Assembly (NCBI RefSeq): GCF_910596095.1
Contig: NC_056547.1
Location: 6,096,147 to 6,160,146 of the forward strand
DNA: 64,000 nt
Source of the DNA: Thunnus maccoyii
Taxonomy: Eukaryota; Chordata; Actinopteri; Scombriformes; Scombridae
Direction of reading: 5' to 3'
The notes beneath the pieces are model-generated. The model did no database searches. It saw nothing but the letters and a program-made list of their open reading frames with translations, and was not told the DNA's origin. Of the stretch, positions 11,893-22,933 are shown one piece after another; within the stretch, counting starts at the first letter, position 1; each line of letters starts with the position of its first letter. The position numbers and the translations under genes were made by a program.

Positions 11893-14800
11893 CTACATAC
11901 TGTATATTACAAGAGTGTTGCAAGACAGGAATACAACATTAAATTATAACATAATAATGTGAAAACTATAAACCAAGGCATGAATCATGGGCTACATCAT
12001 GTCTCAGTGTATTTTAAAAGATCGACTAATCACAGATCAGGTTTCAGGGCTCATATCATAGCAGCTTCCTACTGTACTAATAACTCATATTAATTATTAT
12101 GATTACATACAGATTTTTTTTTTTTTACAAATGTGATCAATCAAATTAAATATAACAAAATAACATAATTTCTAAAGATTAAGATATTTTGTCACTGTTC
12201 AAGCATAATAAGGCACAATAAGGAAGTAAGTGATAGTTGTAAGTCATGCTTTGCTCACCATATGTTGTTCCACTTTCAGGAATCCCATAGCAGTGTACGG
12301 ATGTTTATATCAAGATTTAACATTTTGATTAGATTTACACTTGAATGTATATGTAGTCATTACTAACCTTATATAAAATGATGATCATTAAGGTTAATAA
12401 AGCTGTCTTAGTCATTATGGCTAAATGTGTCAACAAAAAATTGCCTATTAACATATCTAGCATTCATTTGTGTTTTGAGTTGTGTTTTTGGCTGTTTGGC
12501 CAATGGAAGGTCAATATTCACTCTCCTTTTATCTTTTGTTTAGTCTCAATCATTCCAAGTATAATATCTGGCTCTTAGGTTGGTAGATGTTCTACTTTCA
12601 TCACCAGCTCATCACTAACTTTGTGTGTTTGAGGTTTCATGCTGGACAAAATACTGAATGTAATTAAATGTAAGTATCATACATATGTATAAATGCATGT
12701 TTATGAAAAGTGGATTTCAAAACCTTTCAAACCTCTTTCTCTTACAGTGAAACACTCGCTGAAGTTTTTCTTCACAACGTCCTCTGGAGTCAAAAACTTC
12801 CCAGATTTTGTGGTTGTTGGGGTGATCAATGAAGCTCCAACGGGTTACTGTGACAGCATCAGTAAGATACCAGGAGTCAAACAGGACTGGGCAAAGAAAC
12901 TGATAGAAGATGATCCACAACATCTGGAGTGGTACACACAGCAGTGTTTGTCAACCCAATATGACCACAAAGCTGACATTGACATTTTGAAGCAGCAACT
13001 GAACCAAACTGAAGGTAAGTAAAAATACTGTAAAAATGTAAAGTTGTGTTTTTGTTGAATAGCAAACAGATATATTTTTATTATAAACAGGCATGTTTAC
13101 ATGTTCAAACACTTACACAGTTTGTTAAATGTGCATATATTCTTCTGTCATATCTCTCCCTCTATTACCAGCCATGTAATGTGAGGGACTCTTTCAAAAT
13201 GGGTGGTCAATATTAATATTATATATAGGTTCCCTGGTAGCTATGTGCTGGATTCAATGAAAAACTGAGCAACATGGTTCTGCATTTGAGTCTGGGCCTT
13301 GCTTTGTGTGTGTTTGTTTGTGTGTGTGTGTGTGTGTGTGAGGCCCTTTTTGTCATGTATGGTTTGATCTGGATGTTTAATTCAATTAATTAATTGCAAG
13401 TCAGGTAAGTTTTGGTTGGAAAGTTTGACCGCTTGATGTCAGTTTGTGTATTTCTGTGTGTTGGCCTTGCAATGAAGAGGTGACCCTTCCACATGTTCCT
13501 CAACCTCTAAAATGTAGGCTCACATAGGCTCCAGCCACCTGTAACCCTCTGTGGGATCTCACTCTGCACTCTGACTCTTTCTCAGGTGTCCACATCTTCC
13601 AGAAGATGAGCGGCTGTGAATGGGATGATGAGACTGGAGAGATTAATGGTTTTGGTCAGTTTGGTTATGATGGAGAAGACTTCTTAGCATTTGACCTGAA
13701 GACACTAACATGGATCGCTCCAAAACCACAAGCTGTCATTACTAAACTCAGGTGGGACGGAGATAGAGTTCACAATGAATGGTGGAAAAACTTCCTCACC
13801 CAGCATTGCCCTGAGTTAGTGAAGAGATATTTGGACTATGGGAAGAGCTCTCTGCTGAGAACAGGTAGAGTCACATGACCTGATGTAGTTTCATGGCCTC
13901 AATTTTAAAATGATAAAATGTTTCTAACCTCCCTCCCTGCCCCCCTCCCCCTTGTCTCTCCAGAGCTTCCCTCAGTGTCTCTCCTCCAGAAGACTCCCTC
14001 CTCTCCAGTCAGCTGCCACGCTACAGGTTTCTACCCTCACAGAGCCATGATGTTCTGGAGGAAAGATGGAGAGGAGCTTCATGAGGACGTGGAACATGGA
14101 GAGATCCTCCCCAACCACGATGGATCCTTCCAGATGAGTGTTGACCTGAACCTTTCATCAGTCACACCTGAAGACTGGAAGAAGTATGAATGTGTGTTTC
14201 ATCTCTCTGGTGTGAAGGACGACATCGTCACCAAACTGCATAAAACAGTGATCAGAACCAACTGTGGTAAGACTGGAATACTGACTTTACAATGGTTATT
14301 CCCTAAAAACATCTGTTGCCCAATAAAATATATACATGTCATTTGCTGTAAATGTGGTGGTAACTCTGGCTTCTGATTATACAATTTGAATGAGTTTAAA
14401 ACAAGTTTATCAGTCCTGAGCATTCTGGAGCTGTGGGTTAGTCCAGGGTTAACAAACAAAACTGCTATTTTGCTCACTGAAATAAATGTAGTTTCTTACT
14501 TGTTACATTATGCACATGACCTACTTAAATTACAAGTGGATTCAATAAAATGCAGTTCAGTGGTCGAGACAAAGGGCTCTCTTTTGCCACCAGCGTACTG
14601 GCATTTACCTGAAGTTATATCCTCATCTGCACCAGTCTGGTGTCTGGGTGAGTTGCCATGTGCCTCGTGGGAGGAAAGGTGCAGTTGAAGATGTGCTGTT
14701 GCCAATCCAGCAGCACACTGCAATCTAGGTGCCAAGAATAAGTGAGTTTTGCGCAGTCCACTGTCCACCTGCTCAGGAAAAGGTTGACAGCACAGCGAAC

Positions 14801-16981
14801 CTATGATCTTTAATATTACTGTCATTTTCTTTGGTGAGGGCTCACCCAAATAAATCTCACCAAAATAACACAAACACCCTTATTCCTGCTTTGTATTTAA
14901 AACAAACCAATCTAATCAATTTAAACTTTAAAAATAATTTCATAAAAAATAAATACAACATGAAAAACCAGGATGTTCATCCCTCCAGTAGAGTTCAGAG
15001 ACTGTAGAATCAATGCAAAGGCTGAAGAACACCATTATTTAAAAAAGATATTTTCTCATTTGGTGTTCTGATGATGGTGGTGGAGAGCGCTGTCTTACAT
15101 GTCAGTCCAAAGTCTCCCATAGGTTTTCAGTTGGGTTGAGCTCTGGTGACTGTGAAGGCCATAGCATATGATTCACATCATTTTCATACTTATCAAACCA
15201 GTGACCCCTCATGCCCTATTGTCATCCTGGAAGAGACTCCTCCCATCAGGATAGAAATGTATCATTATAGGATAAAGGCAATCACTCAGAACAGCTTTGT
15301 ATTGATTTGCAGTGACCCTTCTCTCTAAGGGGACAAGTGGACCCAAACCATGCCAGCAAAATGTCCCCTACAGCATAACAGAGCCACCAGATCCCCTCAC
15401 TGTAGGGGTCAAGCATTCAGACCTGGACCAGTTTGTCACCTGTCTGTATCTTGTGCGCACAAGATAATAACTTATTATCTGGTGCATAGAAGGTATTATC
15501 TTGTTCTCACAAGATAATACTGTTACTATAACGCTAGAAGTCACACTTTACAAATAATGAGCTAGTAATACACTCACAGTATAAAACTATCAGCAACTAA
15601 CAGCAAAAATAAACACAAATGATTTGACACAACATTTACAGCAATAAAACAATGGCTCTTACACAAAACAAGAACAAACTAGAATTGTTGCTCATCTAAG
15701 GAAACGTGTGACCACGTGAGAGTGCACGCTGCAGTTTTTTTGGTGAAATGTGTGCCTATTATGACATTTTGGACTACCAACAAGAAAAACAAAAGTGGTG
15801 AGCTATGTTCTGCTATCGCTCTGGAGCTTGTTTTCTGCTCCTTTTTTGAGGAAATAATGTTTTAGCTGTGTGTGCTCAGCAGTGGGCGTCATTGCAGGTG
15901 TGTTTTGTTGTGAAATGTGTAGTGGTTGACAGCGGCAGCTAGCTGTCTTATTAGCTTGAGAGCTAATATCTGCAGGTGTTTCTAGTCAGATAGCACAGTT
16001 TTTTTTGTGTTGTTGTGTCATTTGTTGATGTTAGCAGGATAGAGGTAAGGCACTTGGGAGCACACAGAAACATCACTTTTGTTGGATTTACGCGGAAAAT
16101 CCAGCCCAGGGCCTTCACATAGAAATCAGTCCACAGGCAACTGAGAAAGTCAGGGAAGGACTCTATTTTTACATTACATTACTACCTGTTCACTCACTGG
16201 CAATAAAAAAACATTAAGATATGTAAATTGCTTCCCAATTCTATATATAGAACCTTTAAAAAGAGACATCACCTGCTCTTGGCAGTGTAGTTGAACTACT
16301 GTACTTAAATTTTCAACTCTGCACATCCTGGACAATAATGAGTTTCCTCAGCGGAAAACACTCACAGGAAAAAAGCCCTTGGAGAGAAAGTCCTGTGTTT
16401 TGGGGGGATGAAAGTAACAAAAGTGGTTGTAAATACTGTTGTATGATTATCATACATCATTATAGGTGAAAATACCAAAAATGCATTGGCATGCACTTGA
16501 TGCACTGTGAATGTTTTGTTTTTGTTCCAGTTTCTCCCTCAGAGTCCCCTGCTGGTCCTGTTATTGGAGGTGTTGTAGGACTGCTGCTGCTCCTGGCAGT
16601 CTGCATCACTGGAGTCTTCATCTGGAGAAGGAGAGATAATGGTGAGTGACAACAATACTTTTACTCATCATGACACCATTTAGCTCCATTGTTTTAGCAT
16701 ATTTCAGCAACATTTTAGGAAAATATTTATTCTGAATGAATAAAACAAATAACAGTGTAACCTGGCTGATGTTCAGTAACGTGATCTCCAACTGAAGAGT
16801 TACTCTCATCTTTTACAATAAAAGCAGAAATCAGTGAAATTAGTACAGTGTTTCTATAAAACATTTATTAGTGTTTTCTTTGTTTGCTTTCATAAATTCT
16901 AACATGTTAAATTTTGAAGTATTGTAATCTCTCATCTGTATTTCAGGATTCAGGCCTGCAAACTGTGAGTAATCTGTCAGT

Positions 16982-17047
<66 letters not shown>

Positions 17048-17163
17048 ACAAATAAATGCAGTTAATAGTTTAAATTGAATTACTGACAGTTTGTTTTTCT
17101 TTTATAGCTTCAGACTCGTCATCCTCTGATCCATCTTCAGTCAGAGATGCAGCTCTTAACTGA
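10817..17163 (+). CDS. MHC class I heavy chain, U lineage, gene B (Ser-rich-tail type)
   Basis: Seven exons in phase 1: leader 10817-10871, alpha1 12748-13014, alpha2 13586-13864, alpha3 13964-14266, transmembrane 16531-16641, an 18-bp micro-exon 16947-16964 (FRPAN), tail 17108-17163 (CDS 1089 bp, 362 aa). Leader [18 protein letters not shown]. Alpha2 has GCEWDDET and QHCPE cysteines; alpha3 has [10 protein letters not shown] and YECVF. The transmembrane segment [20 protein letters not shown] is followed by a Ser/Asp-rich tail ending DAALN. Clamp positions 7, 59, 84, 143, 146, 147, 159, 171 read F,H,Q,T,R,W,F,Y, so mostly substituted. The usual Trp at the end of alpha3 (NW) is Cys (NC). A GTGAGT donor just after the stop suggests an intron in the 3' UTR. 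Expected role: beta2-microglobulin-associated surface molecule, probably non-classical. Confidence 0.9.
11839..11892. repeat. (AAT)n microsatellite, gene B intron 1
   Basis: About 18 AAT units, absent from the paralogous intron 1 sequences of C, E and F. Confidence 0.95.
13304..13340. repeat. (GT)n microsatellite, gene B intron 2
   Basis: Short GT tract. The same position in gene C is only a few units and in gene E (46803-46863) is greatly expanded. Confidence 0.9.
15040..15450 (-). pseudogene. Tc1/mariner transposase fragment in gene B intron 4
   Basis: Read on the minus strand the segment encodes the C-terminal half of a Tc1-like DD34E transposase. Recognisable pieces are [23 protein letters not shown] (second catalytic Asp) and [15 protein letters not shown] (catalytic Glu region), with stops and frame breaks between. 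No intact terminal inverted repeats are evident and no complete transposase is present. The segment is missing from gene C intron 4, which jumps from the 15.01 kb equivalent to the 16.46 kb equivalent; gene E retains only the right part of this intron. Confidence 0.75.
15448..15519. repeat. Palindromic repeats ATCTTGTGC/GCACAAGAT in gene B intron 4
   Basis: A perfect 18-bp palindrome at 15448-15465 is followed by AATAACTTATTATCT and a second near-palindrome (TATTATCTTGTTCTCACAAGATAATA) at 15494-15519. This looks like a short palindromic mobile repeat lying just beside the Tc1 remnant. Confidence 0.6.
16985..17047. repeat. (CT)n microsatellite between the gene B micro-exon and last exon
   Basis: About 30 CT units with two interruptions in the short intron 6. 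The homologous intron in gene E has only a few units. Gene C lacks this intron entirely. Confidence 0.95.
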
Positions 17164-18660
17164 TCACAGTGAGTATTTCATCATGTCATCAACACTGTGC
17201 AGATACTGTATGAAGAATCTCTCTGTTGCTCCTCCTGAAACTAGCTACAGTATACTGATATAATACTCTCATAAATATACTGAAAGTCTGTCTTTGTTAA
17301 AGAGACTGATTTGGCAGAATTTCTCAGTCACGTTTATATTTCGGACAAAAATCAAACATACATATAATATGACCACTAATAAGTCCAGGCTCCTTTCTAT
17401 TTGTAACTCTGAATTCATAGATCAGATTTATGAGTTTCAGGTTATCAGCAGATGCTGCTGTCCAGCTGTTTCCTCAAACCTTTGGTGGAGATGAATCACT
17501 GCAGCAGCTACCAGACACCAAAGAGCCACAACGTTACTCCAGTGGGGCATCTTTTGTCTTCAGATATCAAATTCATATCAGTTAGTCATGTGATGTGCTG
17601 TCTTTGATGATGATGGGAGACATGCAGCACTCTAACCTCTGCTTCTTAAGCTGGAGTCAAACTTAAAACTGTACATGCTCAACTACTCATGCTTTCACTA
17701 ACAATTAGTTTACAAATAGATTTTTGAATATTTAGACATTCCTCCTTTCATTGAAACTCACATATTAAAGCAATAACACTTTTTAGAGCTTATATTTGTA
17801 TCTTATACATTTGTCATCTTTACATGTCCTGTATTTGTCATGCAGATGACAAATGTTAATGTCATTGTAACATTATTGTTAATGCTCAGATTATTGGTGT
17901 TAGAGGATTAATGAGGGTTTTATCTGTGGTACTGATAGATGTACTTTATTTCATATTGCAAATATGGAAAAATTGATTTGTCTACATGACAGTATACATC
18001 TTCTCTAAGGTCATGTGATCTGTTTTTGGCTAAATGTGTTCACTTCAGTTAAAGATTGTCTTTACATCATCTACAAGATAATAATGATTAATTATGAATT
18101 GTTAATCAATCATCTTTTCACTGGTGAATGTAAAACATGATATTTTGGTGAACTTCATTTTGTCTAGAGCAGCTGCAACATTTTCTAGTGTCATTTTTTG
18201 GTCTTATTTGTTCTAATAGTGTTATATTTACCTTAAATTGATAAATAAAATTCTTCTGAAATCCTGCTTAAGAAGTGTTCCTGTTACATCATACCTGTGT
18301 TTACCTCAAATGTTCAGATGTGTAGGCTTAAAGGTTTTGTCCCAAGTTTTGGGAAACACTCTTGTGAAGCTTGTTCCTGATACCTGGAAAGCATGAGCTT
18401 ACTTTTTAAAATTCTCAGTTGTCAACATGTGTGAGGATAAAAGGAAAAGTTTACACTACTACAAAACACACACACACACATACCACAAATTTTCATTTGT
18501 TAATGAAGGAATACACTGAACCTTGTGACTCTGAGTGTGTATTTCCCTATTTTACCACTAGAAAGCAACATAACTCTGAAATGTCTCAGCTGTGAGGTCA
18601 CCACAGAGAAACAGCTGCTAGAGCATTTCCACCATCACCACTTCCTCCCCCACAGTCGGG
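17164..18660. other. 3' UTR and 3' flank of gene B
   Basis: Paralogous to 22934-25540 (gene C) and 49412-54100 (gene E). All carry a donor-like CACAG|TGAGTATTTC just after the stop, a conserved block ending CCAGTGGGGCATCTTTTGTCTTCAG, and further downstream CACTTCCTCCCCCACAGTC. Around 18660 the sequence switches directly into the type A/D upstream region of gene C, marking a duplication junction. No other gene seen. Confidence 0.6.
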
Positions 18661-18825
18661 TTATAAAACACTTTAAACTGCCTCATTGAATAAATTGTGT
18701 TATATGACTTTAAACAAATGCTCATGTTACTACATGTTATTAAATTTCATGTAAATAACAAAACAAAAAAACACATTTCCTGCATTTTCCTGTTGAATCT
18801 GATCAGCCAGTCAGATATTGAATTT

Positions 18826-18875
18826 ACTCCTCCTGGTAACACGTGATGCACAGCTATTTATAATTTCTATTGGTC
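18826..18875 (+). promoter_or_regulatory. X-box/Y-box-like promoter module of gene C
   Basis: CCTGGTAACACGTGATGCA at 18832-18850 and ATTGG at 18869-18873, with 18 bp between as in genes A and D. One A-to-G change within the X-like box creates CACGTG, an E-box. Confidence 0.6.
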
Positions 18876-18950
18876 ATTTCATTTGACTGTTGACACTGTT
18901 AACAGTCTTTCTTTCATCACAGTGTTTTTTAATGTCTGTATCAAATCAAG

Positions 18951-21900
18951 ATGAAGGATTTAATGTTGTTGCTTCTCTTTTGCCATGTTGCATCTCCAGG
19001 TAACTGAATAATCTTTTTAAACAGTTGTTTAACTTCTATTTCAGCATTTATGTGCATCATATTCATAAACTGCACATTTACTGCAGAGATCAACATACCT
19101 CAGATTTAAACATGTCTATTCACTGCCAATTCATTTTTAACACTGTTTTTATTGTGTTTTTAACATATGAAACTTGTGAGAGGTCTTCCCATTCTCTTGA
19201 ATGAGAAAGTGTGTCCAAACTTCTGACTAGTACTGTATTCTCTTCTTTTACTTCTCTCTCATATCTATTACATAAACTACTGAGATGTCCAATGAAATAC
19301 AGCTATTAATGAGATTAATTCAGGTCTGAAACGTGTGAGATTAATCTATGAATCTAACCAATAATGCCGTTCAGGTGTCTCTGACACTGAATATATTCGG
19401 GATTTTGCAGAAATAACAAAATAATAAATAATAAGTTTCTGTACAGTACTGATGTTCTGTATGTTGTTAACATCTGGCTGTGTGTCGGATTATTTCCTTT
19501 GACTTTATTGAACAGTGTCATTCATTGAAATTAATTTAAATATAAAAGACAAAACTGTAACAAATGGTTTTCAAATGTTTACTCATGCTGTAAATTCAGA
19601 TTATAGATTCTGTACTGCAGTATAATATAATCTAGGCCTATTATGATATAATATGTTATAATAATATAATATTGACAGAACAAGAATTAAGTTGAAACCT
19701 CAAAGCAAATTCCTCAAGTATTACTTTAATAAAGGAGTTTTTACATTCTGCATCTGGATTTGTTTTAAATACACAGTGAATGACACCAATGAATTTAATG
19801 TTTCATAAGAAGACTTTTGTGACTGTAACTGTGATTTCAAAGTAATATTCTCATTACATGTACACCTTCTAATGGCCAGTGCTGTACTGTAGATTACAAG
19901 AGTGGTGCAAGACAGGAATGCAACATTAATTTATAACATAATAATGTTAAAATATTAAAAAATGTGCCAACAAAAAATGACCTATTAACATATCCAGCAT
20001 TCATTTATGTTTTGAGTCGTGTTTTTGGCTGCCTGGCCATTTATGTATTTGTAATTAAATGTAATTATCACAAGTATGAATAAATGTATGTTTATGAAAA
20101 CTGGATTTCAAAACAATTCAAACCTCTTTCTTTTACAGTGAAACACTCGCTGAAGTTTTTCTTCACAACATCCTCTGGTGCCAAAAAATTCCCAGATTTT
20201 GTGGTTGTTGTGTTGATGATGAAGTTCCAACAGGTTACTATGACAGCATCAGTAAGATACCAGAAGCCAAACAGGACTGGTCACAAAAAATGTTAGAAGA
20301 TGATCCACAACACTTGGAGTGGTACACTCAGAAGTGTTTGTCAACCCAATATTCCTACAAAGCTCACATTGACATTTTGAAGCAGCAACTGAACCAAACT
20401 GAAGGTAAGTAAAATACTGTAAAAATGTAAAGTTGTGTTTTTTGTCAAATAGCAAACAGATATAGTTCTATTATAAACATGTTTACATGTTCAAACACAT
20501 ACACAGTTTACTAAATGTGCATATATTCTTCATTCACATCCCTCCCTCTATTAACAGTCATCTAATGTGAGGGACTCTTTCAAAATGGGTGGTAAATATT
20601 AGTATTATATATAGCTTCCCTGGTAGTTATGTGCTGGATTCACTGAAAAACTAAGCAAATTGGGTTTCAAACTCGCCCTTGTTCTTTGTGTGTGTGTGAG
20701 GCCCTTTTTGTCATGTATGGTTTGATCTGAATGTTTAATTCAATTAATTAATTGCAAGTCAGGTAAGTTTTGGTTGGAAAGTTTGACGCCTTGATGTCAC
20801 TTTGTGTATTTCTGTGTGTTGGCCTTCCAATGAAGAAGCTACCCTTCCACATGTTCCTCGATGTCTAAAATGCAGGCTCACATAGGCTCCAGCCACCTGT
20901 AACCCTCTGTGGGATCTCACTCTGCTCTCTCTCTCTCTCTGTCTCTCAGGTGTCCACATCTTCCAGAGGATGGATGGCTGTGAGTGGGATGATGAGACTG
21001 GAGAGGTTAATGGTTTTATTCAGTTTGGTTATGATGGAGAAGACTTCTTAGCATTTGACCTGAAGACACTGACATGGATCGCTCCAAAACCACAAGCTAT
21101 CATCACCAAACACAAGCGAGACAGAGATAGACCTCACAATGAAAGGTGGAATTACTACCTCACACAGGGTTGCCCTGAGTTATTGAAGACATATTTAGAC
21201 TATGGGAAGAGCTCTCTGCTGAGAACAGGTAGATCACATGACCTGATGAAGCTTCATGGACACAATGCCTTTAAAATGCCTCTTCTGTTTCTAACCTCCC
21301 TCCCACACCCCTCACCACTTGTCTCTCCAGAACTTCCCTCAGTGTCTCTCCTACAGAAGACTCCCTCCTCTCCAGTCAGCTGCCACGCTACAGGTTTCTA
21401 CCCTCAGAGGGCCATGATTTTCTGGAGGAAAGATGGAGAGGAGCTTCATGAGGACGTGGAACACGGAGAGATCCTCCCCAACCATGATGGATCCTTCCAG
21501 ATGAGTGTTGACCTGAACCTTTCATCAGTCACACCTGAAGACTGGAGAAGGTACGAATGTGTATTTAAGCTCTACAGTGTGAAGGACGACATCGTCAACA
21601 AACTGGACAAAGCAGTGATCAGAACCAACTGGGGTAAGACTGGAATACTGAATTTGCAATTGTTATTCCTAAAAACATCTCTTGCCCAATAAAATATATA
21701 CATGTCATGTATATACTGTAAATGCTCTGATGGTGGTAACTCTGGTGTCTGATTACACAATTTGAATGAATTTAAAACAAGTTCATCAGTCCTGAGCATT
21801 CCTGAGCGGAGGGTTAATTAAGTCCAGGGTTAACAAACAAAACTGCTGTTCTGCTCACTGAAATAAATGTAGTTTCTTCCTTGGTACATTATGCACATGA

Positions 21901-22933
21901 CCTTCTTAAATTTCCTAAGTCGATGCAATAAAATGCATTTCAGTGGTCCAGACAAAGGGCTCTGTTTTGGTGCCAGCACATAGTTAGGAGCGTATCTGCA
22001 CTGGCGAACTGGCATTTACCTGAAGTTATATCCTCACCTGCATCAGTCTGGTTTCTGGGTGACTTGCCTCACGGGGGGAAAGGCACAGTTGAAAATGTGC
22101 TGTTGCCAATCTAGCAGCACACTGCAATCTAGGTGCCAAGAATGGGTGAGTTTTGCAAGGGCTCACCCAAATAAATCTCACTTAAATAACAAACACCCTT
22201 ATTCCTGCTTTGTATTTAAAACAAACCAATCTAATCAATTTAAACTTTAAAAATAATTTCAGAAAAAATAAATACAACATGCAAAACCAGGGTGTTCATC
22301 CCTCCCTCAGAGTTCCAGAGACATGTAGAATCAAAGCTAGGTGAAAATACCAAAAGTACATTGGCATGCACTTGACGCTCTGTGAATGTTTTGTTTTGGT
22401 TCCAGTTTCTCTCTCAGAGTTCCCTGCTGGTCCTGTTATTGGAGGTGTTGTAGGACTGCTGCTGCTCCTGGCAGTCTGCATCACTGGAGTCTTCATCTGG
22501 AGGAGGAAAAATAATGGTGAGAGACAAACATACTTTTACTCATCATCAAGCCATTTTTGCTACAAATAACAGTGTAACCTGGCTGATGTTCAGTAACTTG
22601 AAAAGCTGTTTTAGCATATTTCAGCACCAAATTCAAATTAACATTTCAGGAAAATATTTATTCTGAATGAATAAAACAAATGTAAAAACAGTTTGACGTG
22701 GCCGATGTTCAGTAATGTGACATCCAACTGAAGAGTTACTCTCCTACCTTTTACAATAAAAGCAGAAATCAGTGAAACTAATACAGTGTTTTTATAAAAC
22801 ATGTATTAGTGTTTTCTACATTTGCTTTCAAAATTCTGACATTTTAAATTTTGAAATATTGTAATCTCTCATCTGTATTTCAGACTCATCATCCTCTGAT
22901 CCATCTTCAGTCAAAGATGCAGCTCTTAACTGA
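18951..22933 (+). pseudogene. MHC class I heavy chain gene C, U lineage, frameshifted in alpha1
   Basis: Exons: leader 18951-18999 (MKDLMLLLLFCHVASP), alpha1 20139-20404, alpha2 20950-21228, alpha3 21331-21633, transmembrane 22406-22516, tail 22884-22933. The alpha1 exon is 266 bp, one base short of the 267 bp in the other copies; the loss lies between about 20206 and 20220, giving a stop at 20294-20296. All splice sites and the other exons look intact: [37 protein letters not shown]. It may be a recent pseudogene, an allele-specific null, or an assembly error. The leader and promoter are A/D type while the body is B/E type. The micro-exon FRPAN is gone, its acceptor being fused straight to the last exon. 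Clamp residues after the shift: H59, Q84, T143, K146, R147, Y159, Y171. Confidence 0.85.

Noticed and set aside
14386..14873. Overlapping 100-aa plus and 121-aa minus open frames in gene B intron 4
   Set aside because: Paralogous sequence in gene C intron 4 (21800-22260) breaks both frames with stops and indels.
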